DNA of 64,000 nt, taken from NCBI RefSeq assembly GCF_954871325.1, contig NC_088777.1:21057366-21121365 (forward strand), read 5' to 3'. The stretch comes from Gordionus sp. m RMFG-2023. Taxonomy: Eukaryota; Nematomorpha; Gordioida; Chordodea; Parachordodidae. Under the pieces are notes generated by a model, which saw only the letters and a program-made list of their open reading frames with translations, was not told the DNA's origin and did no database searches. The translations under genes and the position numbers were made by a program. Shown here one piece after another: positions 11,474-22,606 of the stretch; the first letter of the stretch is position 1; each line of letters opens with the position of its first letter.

Positions 11474-14215
11474 GTAGATCTGTGCACCGCCGGCTCAAGC
11501 CGGCGCCACTGATATTTTTTGCACGACGGAAAAGCCTCCGAATCTCATCTCGACGCCGATTTTTTTCATGGCGGGGGTGCGGAGTTGATAATTTATAGAA
11601 TGCTATTTAATTATATTTATATATTAAATCATTAGTATTTAAATTTGAATATTAATTAATAAAATTAAAACATGACTTGTACTCTATTGGCATATAATAA
11701 AATATTGTATATCATTTACACTCATTCATACATCATATTTCAAAATAACACAAATATTAATTTTTTGGGGGCTTACATGTTTTAAATCACCCAAGTTTGT
11801 TTAATGATAACTCTGATGTTTTTTAAGTATCATTTATTAATATTGAAGTTATAATTTGTTTCATTTCAATACTAATTATTTTAATGTCTTTTAAATATCT
11901 TTTTAATGTATAAAATAAATATAAAATCTAATATGGCGAAATTATGTTTTGATATGCTACTTAGATTTAATGTCATTTGATTCTATAAAAAATAAAGAAA
12001 GCTGGTTTTCTAAAGGTTTGAAATTTAAATAAAATGATTATTAAAAATTAATTTTCTAAAGAAATAAAAATATAATATTTGATTCCTCATTAGAATTGCC
12101 TGATAGGACAATCATTAGTTGGGGTGCACTAGATGATGTTTATTCATCTATAAAGGTGTATTTTTAAATCTAATTGATTCTAGATCAAAATTCTCTTCTA
12201 TCACTTTTGATTTATGGACAGATTCAAGCGTCGAAATTATATTACGTTTAGTCTTCGTCATTTAAATGAAGATTTTGATTTAAAATATTTGACAACTAGA
12301 CACGCGACGCAAAAGCATACTGGTGAAAACATATTATCTTAGATCGATAGTATAAAAGAGGAATTCCATTTAAAAAACAAAATATTACAGATGGTAACTG
12401 ATGCTCGGGCTAATATCAAAAGAAGCGTCAGATTGGGGGATTATTAGCATCATTTATGCTTAGGGCTTGAACTTTATAATTTTGTTACAGTTGATCGCAT
12501 AAAAAAAGTTGCCAGAATTATTATTCTGATTAAACAAATTAGATAAATCATTTAAGCCCTCAGATATCGAGTAGCTGATTTGGAATGTGAAATTGAGGAT
12601 GGGCATCGTAAATATCTGCAATCAATTATGAGACAGACGGATATTTTGGATATATGATTCTGGTCCATAGCTTGATGAAAATTTTGTTAACTTTGGTGAG
12701 GCTGATAATATAAATTGCATTACACTGTAGTAATATTATATATTTACCTTATTGTATATTGTTTTGCGCCTATAAGTTAACATAATGGAAAATTCATATA
12801 TTAACTTTCGTTAAATAATAATATATACTAAATTGATTTAATATATTTTCTTGTTGAAATTATATTCAACTGTTTTTTAGATGCTATTAACTTTTAACGA
12901 AATATATATGTATACTGATAAATTGTGATGACCATTATTATTTTATTACCACTTAAATAAATATCTTTAATTTTTGTCTAATTCGAAATGCTTTAAAATT
13001 AAATTGCCCTCTCACTGGCACATCATATTAATTATTCTAGAAAGTATCCGTAGTGTTAACAAGATTCCTATAAATTTTTAATAAAGATTGGATATGAACT
13101 TTACATATTTATTAAATCAATTCAGAGAAAGGTGGAATTTCTTTCCTTCCAAAAAGGATCATTAATAAATTTAGGATAATTATTCGCAGTGAAATAGAAA
13201 CAAATATACAAATCAATAAATCTGATTGCTCAGATATCTTTTGCCTAAAAGAAAATAAAAAAAGCCTGACCATAAGTTTCCAAATACCAAATTTCAAGTA
13301 ATATCTATTATATTATATTTTTATTAATAAAATTATATTTTAAACATAAGATATTAGCGACTCGATTGATCAGAGATTTCAAAATCTTTGGATTGTTTCA
13401 GAACATTTAAATTCGAATTCTAAGACATCATTGCAATTTTTAATTCGACATTTAAAACTTTTAGAGCATGAGGGAAATGCACAGAGTGAGATTCAAGTTG
13501 AAGATAATGGGTAAACATCCAGTTTATATATAGCTAAAATAGCTCGTAAACATTCCCTTCCAAGCAAAGATTATAACAACATTGGCAATATAGAGAATGC
13601 CATATTTTTCTCAGCCAACATAGTGTACCAGCATAGGATGCACTAACTTTTTGGGAAAAAAGCGACTGGAACTTACTAGGCTTGCTAATTTAGCTAGGAA
13701 GGTTCTTTGCATACTTGCAACGAGTATACCCAACCAAAGAATTATTCCCATTGCTGGATTAATACTAAATGCAAAAAAGACTTCTTTATGTCACAAGAAT
13801 CTTGATACGTTACTATTTATTCAGGCAATTATAATCTTGTTAAATCTGATTTTTTGATTTATTATATTTCATACTTTAAATTTTGTTGCATAATTTATAT
13901 TTTAATTTGTATAATAAAAATCAATAGAATATTACTAATATGTGTTGTTTTTGACTCTGATCTGTGTCTAAATGCTATTCCTTAATCTATTTTTGAGTAT
14001 AAGAAAATACATAAATTTAAATTGGAGTGAGACAGGAAGCAATTTAAGAAATGAATTAAACAATTTTTTAAATAAATAGCGTGCCGCGGCCGCCAACAAT
14101 TTAGTAAGCGTAGGCGAAATTGGCGCGCCGCCGAACGCCAATGAAAAAATTAAAAAAGACTGCCGCCGTCGGATAAGTGGATAGCCATATTTACCAACTT
14201 GCCAGGCCACCACCC
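11474..14215 (+). mobile_element. Old degraded hAT transposon
   Basis: Decayed hAT transposase pieces run in order on the plus strand. At about 12,190-12,340 there is an FSSITFDLWTDSS-like block (the catalytic-core Asp region of hAT). At about 13,660-13,850 there is the C-terminal dimerisation block LANLARKVLCILATSIPNQR...IIPIAGLILNAKKTSL. Numerous stops and frameshifts separate them. GC-rich borders (TAGATCTGTGCACCGCCGGC at 11,474 and a CGGCCGCCAAC...GGCGCGCCG block near 14,085-14,170) probably mark the ends, but I could not identify a target duplication, so the limits are approximate. It is much older than the hATs at 50-55 kb. Confidence 0.6.
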
Positions 14216-15355
14216 TTTAACTTTTTATCTATTGAACGTATTTCTCTCAAAATTGGTGTGAAAGGATAGAAATAAGTATTTTTAGCATGTTTTGAATTTA
14301 TAAATATATAAATTTATTAGTGGTTAATTTTAAGCTTGTTAAACATCCTGATAATAATTTATAAAATATTGTCAAATAGATGAGTCTGATGATAAAATGA
14401 AATTATAATATAGTTATTTATTGTAATTTTTAATTTAATTCTTGAATAATACCATAGCCAGTTGAAACAAACTATGTTATAATATCTTTGGCCAGTTGAA
14501 ACAAACCATGTTTGAACTGGGCCAGAAAATCAACTTTCACATAAACTCATCAAAAACTATTATAGATATAGCTTTGATTCAAATTTTATTTTAAAGATTA
14601 TGGATTGGGCTACATATTGATATTAAATTTGTTTAATATATTACTTTTAAATGTTTCCTAAAATTGAACCTACTATTCATGTTTGATGATAAAACCTTCC
14701 GACACATCTTACAATGATGACATTTATACCCGGTGTCAAATTTTTTTATCTAGATTAAAATATTTTGTGAATTCAGGAAAAGGAAATTCCATATTATCAT
14801 CACATTTTAAATTATTTTGAAAACTATTATAATGCAGATTTTAAATATAATATAGATTTCAAAATTAAATTAAATATAAAGATTATGATTTTAGAATTAA
14901 TTAAAAATATTTTAATAATTTTTATGTGCATTAGCGAGCTACCGCTATTTATTTTAAAGTGTTATTATAACAAAACTGCTAAATGTATAATAGAATTGTT
15001 TTGTAGCGAATTAGATTTTTTTTTAAAAAAAAAGAATAGGTAGCCATTTTGAATATTACATTTTAATTATGAATAAACTTAATTGAAATTTACATATTAT
15101 TTAATTCAAAACAAGTTCCGGAATAACTGTTCCTGTTAAGTTCTTATACCAAGTTCCGTTCCATGTCCCTGGTGTAAATAATTTCTCAATGACTTTACAT
15201 TAAAGTTTGATACTAATAATCAGGGGGTCATTAAATTCGTCAACGACTGAGGTAACGATATTTTTAAATATAAAATTAATTTATTTATAAAAAATAATTA
15301 GCTGGCAGATCTGAAAGGCATAATTTTAGGAGACCAAAGGTTTTCTCAATTATCA
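14216..15355. other. AT-rich repeat stretch inside the putative intron
   Basis: Contains a short tandem duplication (GCCAGTTGAAACAAAC...ATGTT twice, about 14,457-14,515). A minus-strand GYKCHHCKMC block near 14,700-14,740 could be a decayed BED-type zinc finger. No gene recognised. Confidence 0.4.
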
Positions 15356-15360
15356 TATTT

Positions 15361-15504
15361 ATGAACATTTTTTATCATCCGAAATTTCGTAGATTAATGT
15401 ATAAACATGGTAGAGAAAAAATTTGGTATAATAAAGAATTAAATAATGTAATAAAACACGTTTTAGGATTTATATTAGATAAAGAAAATAAAAGAAATTT
15501 GTAA
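15361..15504 (+). CDS. Hypothetical 47-residue ORF or exon
   Basis: The frame from ATG at about 15,361 (MNIFYHPKFRRLMYKHGREK..., ending KENKRNL) to TAA has more ordinary amino-acid use than the neighbouring AT-driven frames. It stays open upstream for about another 17 codons, so it may be the end of an exon rather than a whole gene. I recognise no family. It lies antisense in the putative intron of the MYST gene. A transposon fragment is an alternative. Confidence 0.3.
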   Translation: MNIFYHPKFRRLMYKHGREKIWYNKELNNVIKHVLGFILDKENKRNL

Positions 15505-15604
15505 AAACTTGAATTTATATCATTTGAAAAGATAAGTTATATTGAAAATCTTCAAGTGTTAAATATTTTCATAATGTAACACTGCTTGAGAATATTTAAC
15601 AAAG

Positions 15605-15630
15605 AAATGATTGGGGGAGGGGGGGGGGTT
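15605..15630. repeat. G-tract (poly-C on the gene strand)
   Basis: A nearly pure run of G within GGGGGAGGGGGGGGGG, about 20 bases past the splice donor at 15,649 on the minus strand. Confidence 0.9.
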
Positions 15631-15649
15631 AAATATTCCATATAGTTAC

Positions 15650-15934
15650 TTGTATTGCTGCAACGATAGCTCTGACGTCATAAAATATTTGGGTATCGGG
15701 ATTGTCGAGACATAGGCCATCCAAATTATTTTGCTTAGACAAGTTATCATTTGGTTTAACCCCCGTGTTAATGATATTTTTCTTATTTTTATCATTACCA
15801 TTATCCGATTTTTTGATGACAGGAGAATTGGTGTTTAATGCATTAAGTGATTGGTAAGTCGAGGCGAAGGAAAATGATCGTTCTTTGGAGCTTTGTTTAT
15901 TAGGAGATCCCTTGTATATTTGAGATGGTGACTT
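15650..15934 (-). CDS. MYST gene: linker exon after the C2HC finger
   Basis: A 95-codon exon on the minus strand. It is bounded by an acceptor ending TTTAAAAAG (15,935) and the donor GTAACT (15,649), with both borders in phase 0. The protein is low-complexity and Ser/Asn/Lys-rich (KKSPSQIYKGSPNKQSSKER near the start, YDVRAIVAAIQ at the end). There is no stop across the exon, and it lies in a different frame from the preceding exon, as expected after splicing out a 51-nt intron. In KAT7-type enzymes a comparable poorly conserved linker joins the C2HC finger to the MYST domain. An alternative acceptor 3 nt downstream keeps the frame. Confidence 0.7.
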
Positions 15935-15984
15935 CTTTTTAAAGGAATAAATAATAATTTATTTTTTAAATAAGGCAATTTTAA

Positions 15985-16854
15985 CCTTGTTCTGGAATTG
16001 TGTGACATCTTTGTTATCGATATCGTTAGCATCTTTATCTACATTTTCAAAGTAATTCACATCCACACTCCCACTTTCAGTTATCTTTTTAAGTAACGGA
16101 ATTATCCGAGTGTTCCACCGACGAATGCAAGCCCACTTATCAGTCTCATAAAAACTAGGACATGCAGCCAGAGTATGATGCGCTTCATATATACCACTCA
16201 AATGACCACTAGAGTCGCAACCATTATAGGGACAATATTTCATTTTTTCTGTGTATTTTTGGGATAAGGATAGGCCAAAGATACTTACAGGGGATACAAG
16301 TTTGATTTCTTGTTCTGTCTCATGGGTTAAAACGCTTTTTTCGGGGTTAATCATATCATTTTCATTTGAAAATGCAACATTTTTTAGCCGCAAATTATTT
16401 TTAATAGGTTTCCTACCTCTTTTTTTACCAATTGTAAGGGGGTCGTCATCTTTGTTTGAGTTGTCGTTAGATTTACTGTCGATACTTTCACGTTTACTCT
16501 TAAGTTTATTTATAACTTTTTCCGCTACATCGTCTTCTCCGAGGTAAAACGCCCCCTTGTTCAGTTTTAGTGCCAATCCCAACAAATATTCGCAATGCTT
16601 ATTAAGTAAATTTTCAATCAGTTGTTTAGGGTATATGCAAGATAGAGTATTATCTGGAGTTGTCAGTCCTTCAATTTGGATCAGATCAATGCGGAAACAA
16701 TCATTGACAATTTTCGATGAGTTTAAATCGTTATCAAATGTTGGCTTCTTAATATTGCTATTATCGCGAAGAGGAGACAATGTTTCTACTTTTCTTTTGG
16801 GCTTAAGTTCGGCTTTAGGAGATGATTCATTAATATTTGAGATGTCCATATGGG
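15985..16854 (-). CDS. MYST gene: exon with AT-hook and C2HC zinc finger
   Basis: A long exon of 290 codons on the minus strand. It runs from an acceptor at ACGAAG (16,855-16,860) to the donor AAG/GTTAAA at 15,985, in phase 0. Near the middle GKKRGRKPIKNN is an AT-hook-like basic motif. Later CPYNGC...GHLSGIYEAH...CP matches the PF01530 C2HC pattern exactly in spacing (C-x4-C-x12-H-x5-C). This finger occurs in KAT7/HBO1, L3MBTL and MYT1 proteins, and in KAT7 it sits N-terminal to the MYST domain. The N-terminal 90 residues (IYPKQLIENLLNKHCEYLL) are helical-looking and unrecognised. The rest is charged and disordered. The first ATG in frame is at 16,849, but an upstream exon fits in phase. Confidence 0.75.
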
Positions 16855-17149
16855 CTTCGTAATTTATTATATAAATATTCGATTTGTATTATTTTATTAT
16901 TATAACAGCAGTGTACTGATTTGTATAATTTTAACTGCATCGCTAGAAGAGTAAAAGCGTGCTCAGTATGCATATTGATTGACATTTTCGAAATATAAAA
17001 AATTTGAATGATGTATTTAAATACAAACTAAGCCTATTTTTCACTTTGCGGAACCAATTTTGAATTAAATTTGGTTCAAGATTTTGAATTCAAAACCAAC
17101 CTGGTCATATTAGAGGGTTTAGCTGATTACAAGTCTATTTTTAAAGTAA

Positions 17150-17474
17150 TTGGCGGGTAATTTTTAATATTTTTCGAGCGAAACGAACAAAACAGACTTC
17201 AATTTATTAAAAATAATAGTACTATTTTATAATATTGCATACTATAAATGTTTAATTAAAAATACATTAAAATAAGTAAATAAAAAGTCCAGCCATCAAA
17301 ATAATATTTAAACATTAGACGAGCTGATGAGTTAAACAAAATTTATAGATAAAAGGGCGGGGGGGGGGGGAGTAAATTTTTATAAAAAAGATATAAGTGG
17401 GCTGGCTGGCATCTAAAAAATTTCATAAAACGAATGGACGGGCTTATTGGCTAAAACCCGCCCATTGCAGACCT
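17150..17474 (-). mobile_element. Non-autonomous hAT MITE in the first visible intron
   Basis: On the minus strand it begins TAGGTCTGCAATGGGCGGGT. It aligns through its length with the plus-strand copy at about 22,256-22,606 (shared TTTTAGCCAA.AAGCC.GTCCA and GAAGTCTGTT.TG blocks). It contains a run of 12 G. The TIR is the same type as that of the full hAT at 51,796-54,707, so that family is a candidate source of transposase. Confidence 0.65.
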
Positions 17475-17584
17475 ATATCCTTGATTAAATATAAATTTTG
17501 ATGCAAGGATTGTATTAAATATAAATATTTTATTTGAAGTGCATCATTATGTTTTTTCCACGTTGATGGCTTTTTGTGATTTCT

Positions 17585-17670
17585 CTTTATTTATTAAAGA
17601 AGAAGAAGGGGGGGGGGGGGTTCATGTTAGGAAAATATTTTAAAAAATTACCCCCATATTTCAATTAAAT
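17585..17670. repeat. Purine-rich G-tract segment
   Basis: AAGAAGAAGAAGGGGGGGGGGGG near 17,600-17,620 is a purine run followed by a long G run. It lies in the putative intron between 17,713 and 16,855. Confidence 0.7.
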
Positions 17671-17713
17671 TATATTAATTTGTGAAATAAATAATAAAAT
17701 ATGAATGCATTAC

Positions 17714-18000
17714 CATCTCCAATTTTTCCTTCTAACAATTCTTCGTCTTCAATGTTAATATTATCATCGTTAGAAGTGTGCTTTTTTGATGCCCTAGTAT
17801 CTCTAGCTTCGTACTTAATTCTTTGTCGCTTATGTATTTTCTTAACTACTCTTTGGTCAGAGTTTAAAAAGTTTGGTCCATTGAGCGTATTAAAAGTTTG
17901 TGGTGACAACGATAAATTATCAGGACTAAAGGCAGGTTTGTGCGGTGGGGAGCTACTTTTAGACCGTGTCCTAGGGGTGTGATAAACTAAACCGTCTTCA
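17714..18000 (-). CDS. MYST gene: upstream basic exon (tentative)
   Basis: Open minus-strand frame SEDGLVYHTPRTRSKSSSPP..., with QRVVKKIHKRQRIKYEARDT and a C-terminal acidic stretch (NIEDEELLEGKIGD). It ends GAT G before a GTAATG donor at 17,713. That is phase 1, matching the acceptor phase of the exon starting at 16,854, so the two can be spliced across 859 nt without a shift. Composition (Ser/Arg/Lys-rich and disordered) suits the N-terminal region of a nuclear chromatin protein. The upstream border near 18,000 is weak. No domain is recognised, and there is no ATG in this exon. Confidence 0.55.
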
Positions 18001-18215
18001 CTTCATTTTTGTATATTTAATGTTTTAAAATATAAAAACATTTCAATGATACTTATTAATTATGGTGCATACCTTTTCATAATTTTATCAGATAATAAAT
18101 GCAATTATTAATTTACAAAAGGTATATGTATCATTATCTAGATACCAAAGATACACTGATATTCACAGCAGTATGAGCCGATGCAATTTTATAAAAAAAA
18201 ATATATACAAATTTC

Positions 18216-19453
18216 CAGAGTTGTTAAAGTAGCGACTACTTGTAGCGTGCTACTTAGCGCGTTATCTTTTTTTGTAATTATATAATTTTTTAGCGCGCTA
18301 CTTTTTTTAAAAGTGCTACTTAGCTATTTTTAAAAAATATAATGAAGGTAAGTATAAACATGAAAATTTAAATATAATATCATAATTAATTATTATTTTT
18401 ATGATTTATTATTTAATTTTGAAATTGAAATATATTTTCAATTTGTAATTTATATTTTCATTTGTGTTATAAACCTAAATCACGTGTTAATAATTTAAAA
18501 TGCCATCGCCTATGGATATCCAAATCCTTGAAAGTGATTCAGACAATGATATTAATGAAATGGAAGATACCAGGGGAGAAAATGTTCTTAATAGCTATAA
18601 TACAAATTTCCCATTCCCTAGATTTGAATTTTTTTTTTAAATAAATATAAAAACCAATACTGGCTTAAAATTTATTTGTTTAAAATGTAAAAAAAAATAT
18701 TTCCTCAAATCAATCCAGTTATAACCTCAAGAAACACTAAAAGGTAAATTGTCATTTTTACATTCTAATAGTATTTATTTTATAAGACTGTTCATGCCAA
18801 TAGTTTTAAGGAAATGGAGAAACATCTAAATAATTCTGGTATAGGCGACTCTACATCCAAAAAGACTAATTCAATTCAAACCAAATTAATTAATAATTCA
18901 AATGCCAATATTTTTCAGATATTGGCTGATAAAGTTATTGTTGATTTTATAATTGATATAGTTCAGCCAATGTCCTTGGTTGATAATCCATCATTTACCA
19001 TGATGATTAAAACTATCCCCTGGTACAACAATTTTATGTCGCCAGACACTAATGAATAAAATAGCAGATAACTTTAAAGTGATGAAAGATGCTCTAATAG
19101 TTGAGTTATCAGAGATATCATATATATGTAACACGGCAGATAGTTGGACACATAACACTAGGTAAAAACTTATAAAATACTATAAATTACCATAAATATT
19201 TATTTTTATTAAATAAATTTTTTTATAATCACTATATTTTAATATTTATAAATGTTGATTTTTATATATGTACTATACAATAACATTATAAGCAAAAAAT
19301 AAACCAATTTGTTTCACAATTTTTTTTATAAAAAGTAGCTTAAAAAGTAGCTAAAGCTACTTTTAAAAAATAGTAGCTAATAACGCGCTACTTTTTTGAC
19401 AAATAGCGATAGCGGTAGCGCGCTACTTTTAAAAATAGCGATTAACAACTCTG
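18216..19453 (+). mobile_element. Internally deleted hAT element (TIR CAGAGTTGTTAA)
   Basis: Left terminus CAGAGTTGTTAAAGTAGCG. Right terminus inverted, AACAACTCTG. Target duplication CAAATTTC / TAAATTTC (7 of 8) at 18,208-18,215 and 19,454-19,461. Subterminal GTAGC/GCTAC repeats fill both ends, as is common for transposase binding in hAT. The interior keeps a partial transposase around 18,814-19,160: IVDFIIDIVQPMSLVDNPSF followed out of frame by CNTADSWTHNT, the start of the hAT catalytic core. The second half of the transposase is missing, so it is a deletion derivative. Confidence 0.8.
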
Positions 19454-19499
19454 TAAATTTCTAAATCGATAAAAAACGAAAGGTGCTGTTAATCTTAAC

Positions 19500-22023
19500 T
19501 AGGGCTGTGCCGATTTTAAATATAGGTTAGGCATCGATATTTAGCGTTTTCCAAAAATATCGGATCGGGCCGATATCTGTAAACACCGATCTGATCTTTT
19601 TACTGTTCTTTTTTTTTGTTATTTTATGTATATTTATTTTGCATTAATAATATTTTCTAGATAATTTTTTTTTAAACAAAGGAAATGCACAACACCCCTT
19701 AAATTTTATTTATTTTTTAAAATAGATTTAGAGTATTTTAAAAGTTTTTTTATAAAAATATAAAGGAACACCCAAAGTTTTATTTATTTTAAATTTTTTT
19801 AAAACGCTAATTTTATTATTTATAGGAAATATTTTACAAAAGATAAATTTGCAAAATGCGTTATCTGCGAAATTTTAATTTCACGGGGAGGAATAAAGAA
19901 AAATTCATTTAATACTACCTATCCGTAAACATTTAAAGCGATTCCATCAAACAGCATTTGAAGAGCTAATACAAAAAGAACGAGAAATATTAGGAAAAAC
20001 AAATCAAATTTTTAAAAATAAGAGTCCTGAAAGTCAGTCAATAATATCAGCCATTCTTAATAAAACTAATATTTGGAAAAATTCTGATCAAATTTTAGAT
20101 GAAATGATTAATTATTGGGGTATAAAAAAATAAAATACACCTAATCATTAGAGATAATGCACCAAATATAGTTTTGGCCATGAAAAATGGGAACTTTCAA
20201 AGCGTTTCCTGTTTTGCAAATAGTTTGCAATTGTTTACACCGGCAGCAATTTTATCGCATAGATCTATTATTGATATGCTTACCCGGGTTAGAAAAATAG
20301 TAGACCACATTCTGAAAAGTGAATTAACGATTAACGGGGGCACAGATAGAGGTGTGCAGACAAGGAATCCGAACCGTTATTTATAACGGTTCAGTTTGTA
20401 CTTCAGTATGTAAAAATTTTTAATGGTTAGGTTTTGGTTACGGTTCTTAAGAAAAATTTTATAAAGGTTCAGTTCGATTCAGCTAATTGGAAAGGTTTAT
20501 AATGGTTCATTACGGTTAGAAATTCTTTTTTATTGAAGCAATACCATCGTCTAATTTATTTTTATTATAAGCACCTATGAATTATATATAAAAAAAATAT
20601 ATAAGATTCAAAATAACTCATCTCTTAATATATTATTTGAACGCATTCAAATATAAATGGATTCATATTTGTTCGTTGTGACGATACCTCAAATTTTAGC
20701 CCCGAAAAGGCCCTTTCTACAGAAATTTGTATTGCGGGAACCGCCAGTACTATAAGAGCAAGTATATATAATTCTGGATATTCAAATTTTTTCAATTCCT
20801 AAAATATAAAATTTGAACCGGTTTAACTTTTTTATAAGAGTTCTTTCTTTCAAAAAATAATTATATCGGTTCGGTTACGGTTCAGATATTTATAACGGTT
20901 TATAATGGTTTAACAGTTCGTTACGGTTCACTCCGGGTCTCTGGTGCAGACCACGAAGAATACCATTAATAATCAATTAACAACTCGGTTTTTTTATATT
21001 TATTATGACAATTATCTTATCGCAACATTACTTGATACTCGTTATAAGGATTTCCTTTTACCAAAAGCCATTTCATATATTGAAAAGCTCAGGAATGCAT
21101 GTGAGCCTTTTATTAAGTGATAATAATGTTCAACTTCCAACTCCTAATAAAAATAAGCCAGGTTTTATATTTTTTTTAGATAAATTTAGATTTTATTGTT
21201 AACTTAGGTAATGAATGACAATGAAAAATGTTCCATATAACATTAAAAAATGCAAATTTAATTTAAGGGATGCTTATAAATTGAAATTCAAAGAGAAACT
21301 AGTAACAAATAAAATAATTGAAATCGATAGTAATGTAGACGATCCATACTAGAAATCAAGTAATATTTAAACGAATCTTTATATCTAGAAAGTATAATAA
21401 CATATTTTTCATATTTAATCAAGTATTGCTTGGTTGGGATACGATTGACCCATTTGTTTGGGCGATATCTGATTATTTTCAAATTTAACAAAGGATTGGG
21501 TTTGTAGGTAACCCACTATTTTTTTAATGCTAACATGTTTGTGTTCTTTATTTAGTTAACTCGAATAACATTGATATTGATATTATATCCCCTGTGGATT
21601 CACTTGAAAATTGGAGAATTAATGCTGAAAAGTATCCAACTTTATCAAAACTTGCATGTAAATTTTTGGCGCCTCCTGCAACAAGTGTCCCATCTAAGTC
21701 TGCCTTCAGTAAGGTAGGAAATATAGATAGTCCACATCGTAGAAGCTTATTGCAAGAAAATCTAGAGGCTCTCATATTTATTTTAAAAAATCTAATATAT
21801 TATAATTTTATAATTCATACCAACATAAAATGGATATATTATTAAATATATTTATTTTATAATAAAAAAATTAAATTAAATGCATATTCGATTTTTTGCA
21901 TAAAAAATATTGATTTCTTAATTACATTTGGTTCAAAGGGGATGGTGAAAAATCAATATAAATCTCGGATCGGTTTTGAACTAATATCGGAAAATATCTG
22001 ATCGGTGGATCGGCACAGCCCTA
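19500..22023 (+). mobile_element. hAT transposon with BED finger and dimerisation domain, broken
   Basis: TIRs TAGGGCTGTGCCGAT and its inverted copy at the right end, flanked by a perfect 8-bp target duplication ATCTTAAC (19,492-19,499 and 22,024-22,031). Transposase remnants run left to right. A BED-like finger lies near 19,830-19,960 (FAKCVICEILISRGG, then HLKRFHQTAFEELI after a gap). A segment sits at 19,960-20,350. The C-terminal dimerisation domain is at about 21,594-21,770 (YPTLSKLACKFLAPPATSVP...KVGNIDSP). Several frameshifts and stops break it, and a second element interrupts it at about 20,349-20,950. Confidence 0.85.
20349..20950 (-). mobile_element. Second hAT-derived element nested in the 19.5-22.0 kb hAT
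   Basis: The borders carry imperfect inverted GGTGTGCAGAC.. / ..GTGCAGACC ends. Subterminal GAACCGTTA/TAACGGTTC repeats occur on both sides. Inside, on the minus strand near 20,680-20,755, lies a hAT C-terminal dimerisation block (AVPAIQISVERAFSGLKFE). It is therefore a hAT fragment in the opposite orientation to its host element. The exact target duplication is not clear. Confidence 0.6.
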
Positions 22024-22255
22024 ATCTTAACTATAAAATAAATTAGAAATAATATTTGCCTTTTTGAATAAATATACTACATTATTTTTGGTGTGTTAGT
22101 ATCATTACTATAGGTTTAGGTATCGGCTAAAACAGTGGATCTTTCGCTATATACCTTAATAGCAGTATTGGTATTGAATATAATGCCTATCGTTATTTCG
22201 GAAGAAAACAAATATTTATTTAGGCATGATTTATTATGACATTATTATTATGCAG

Positions 22256-22606
22256 AAAAGAGATCTGCAATGGGTGAGTTTTAGCCAACAAGCCTGTCCA
22301 CTCGTTATTTTAATTTTTTTAACCCATCCACGGTATTTTTTTAAAATTTGCCTGCCCGCCCGCCCATAAAATTTGTTTAATTCACCCATTCTATGTTTAA
22401 AAATTATTTTAATAGCTGGTTTGGCTCTTTATTAAAATATACAATATTATAAAATTAAATGATTTCTAATAAATAGAAGTCTGTTCTGCTTATTTCGTCC
22501 TAAAAAATTTAAAATTCGCGCGCCCATTGTTTTAAAAATATTTTTAACGCCCGCCACCCGCCTAATGTTTAAAATATTTTAGAAATCCCGCCCATTGCAG
22601 GCCTCG
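22256..22606 (+). mobile_element. Non-autonomous hAT MITE (AGATCTGCAATGGG family)
   Basis: The left end is AGATCTGCAATGGGTGAG and the right end is CCCGCCCATTGCAGGCCT (inverted). It is homologous to 17,150-17,474. GCCCGCCCGCCCA-rich subterminal blocks are the hallmark of this family. No coding content. Confidence 0.65.

Larger units (their letters stand above)
10356..15649 (-). other. Probable 5.3-kb intron of the MYST gene, filled with repeats
   Basis: Inferred intron between the exon ending CAA at 15,650 (donor GTAACT) and the exon starting at 10,355. Both borders are in phase 0. It contains an old hAT copy, hAT-derived MITEs and other repeats. A small undetected exon inside it cannot be excluded. 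Confidence 0.5.

Noticed and set aside
16251-16862. Plus-strand ORFs of 98 and 101 codons opposite the C2HC exon
   Set aside because: They are antisense shadows of the minus-strand exon, which has the zinc-finger pattern, AT-hook and matching splice phases.
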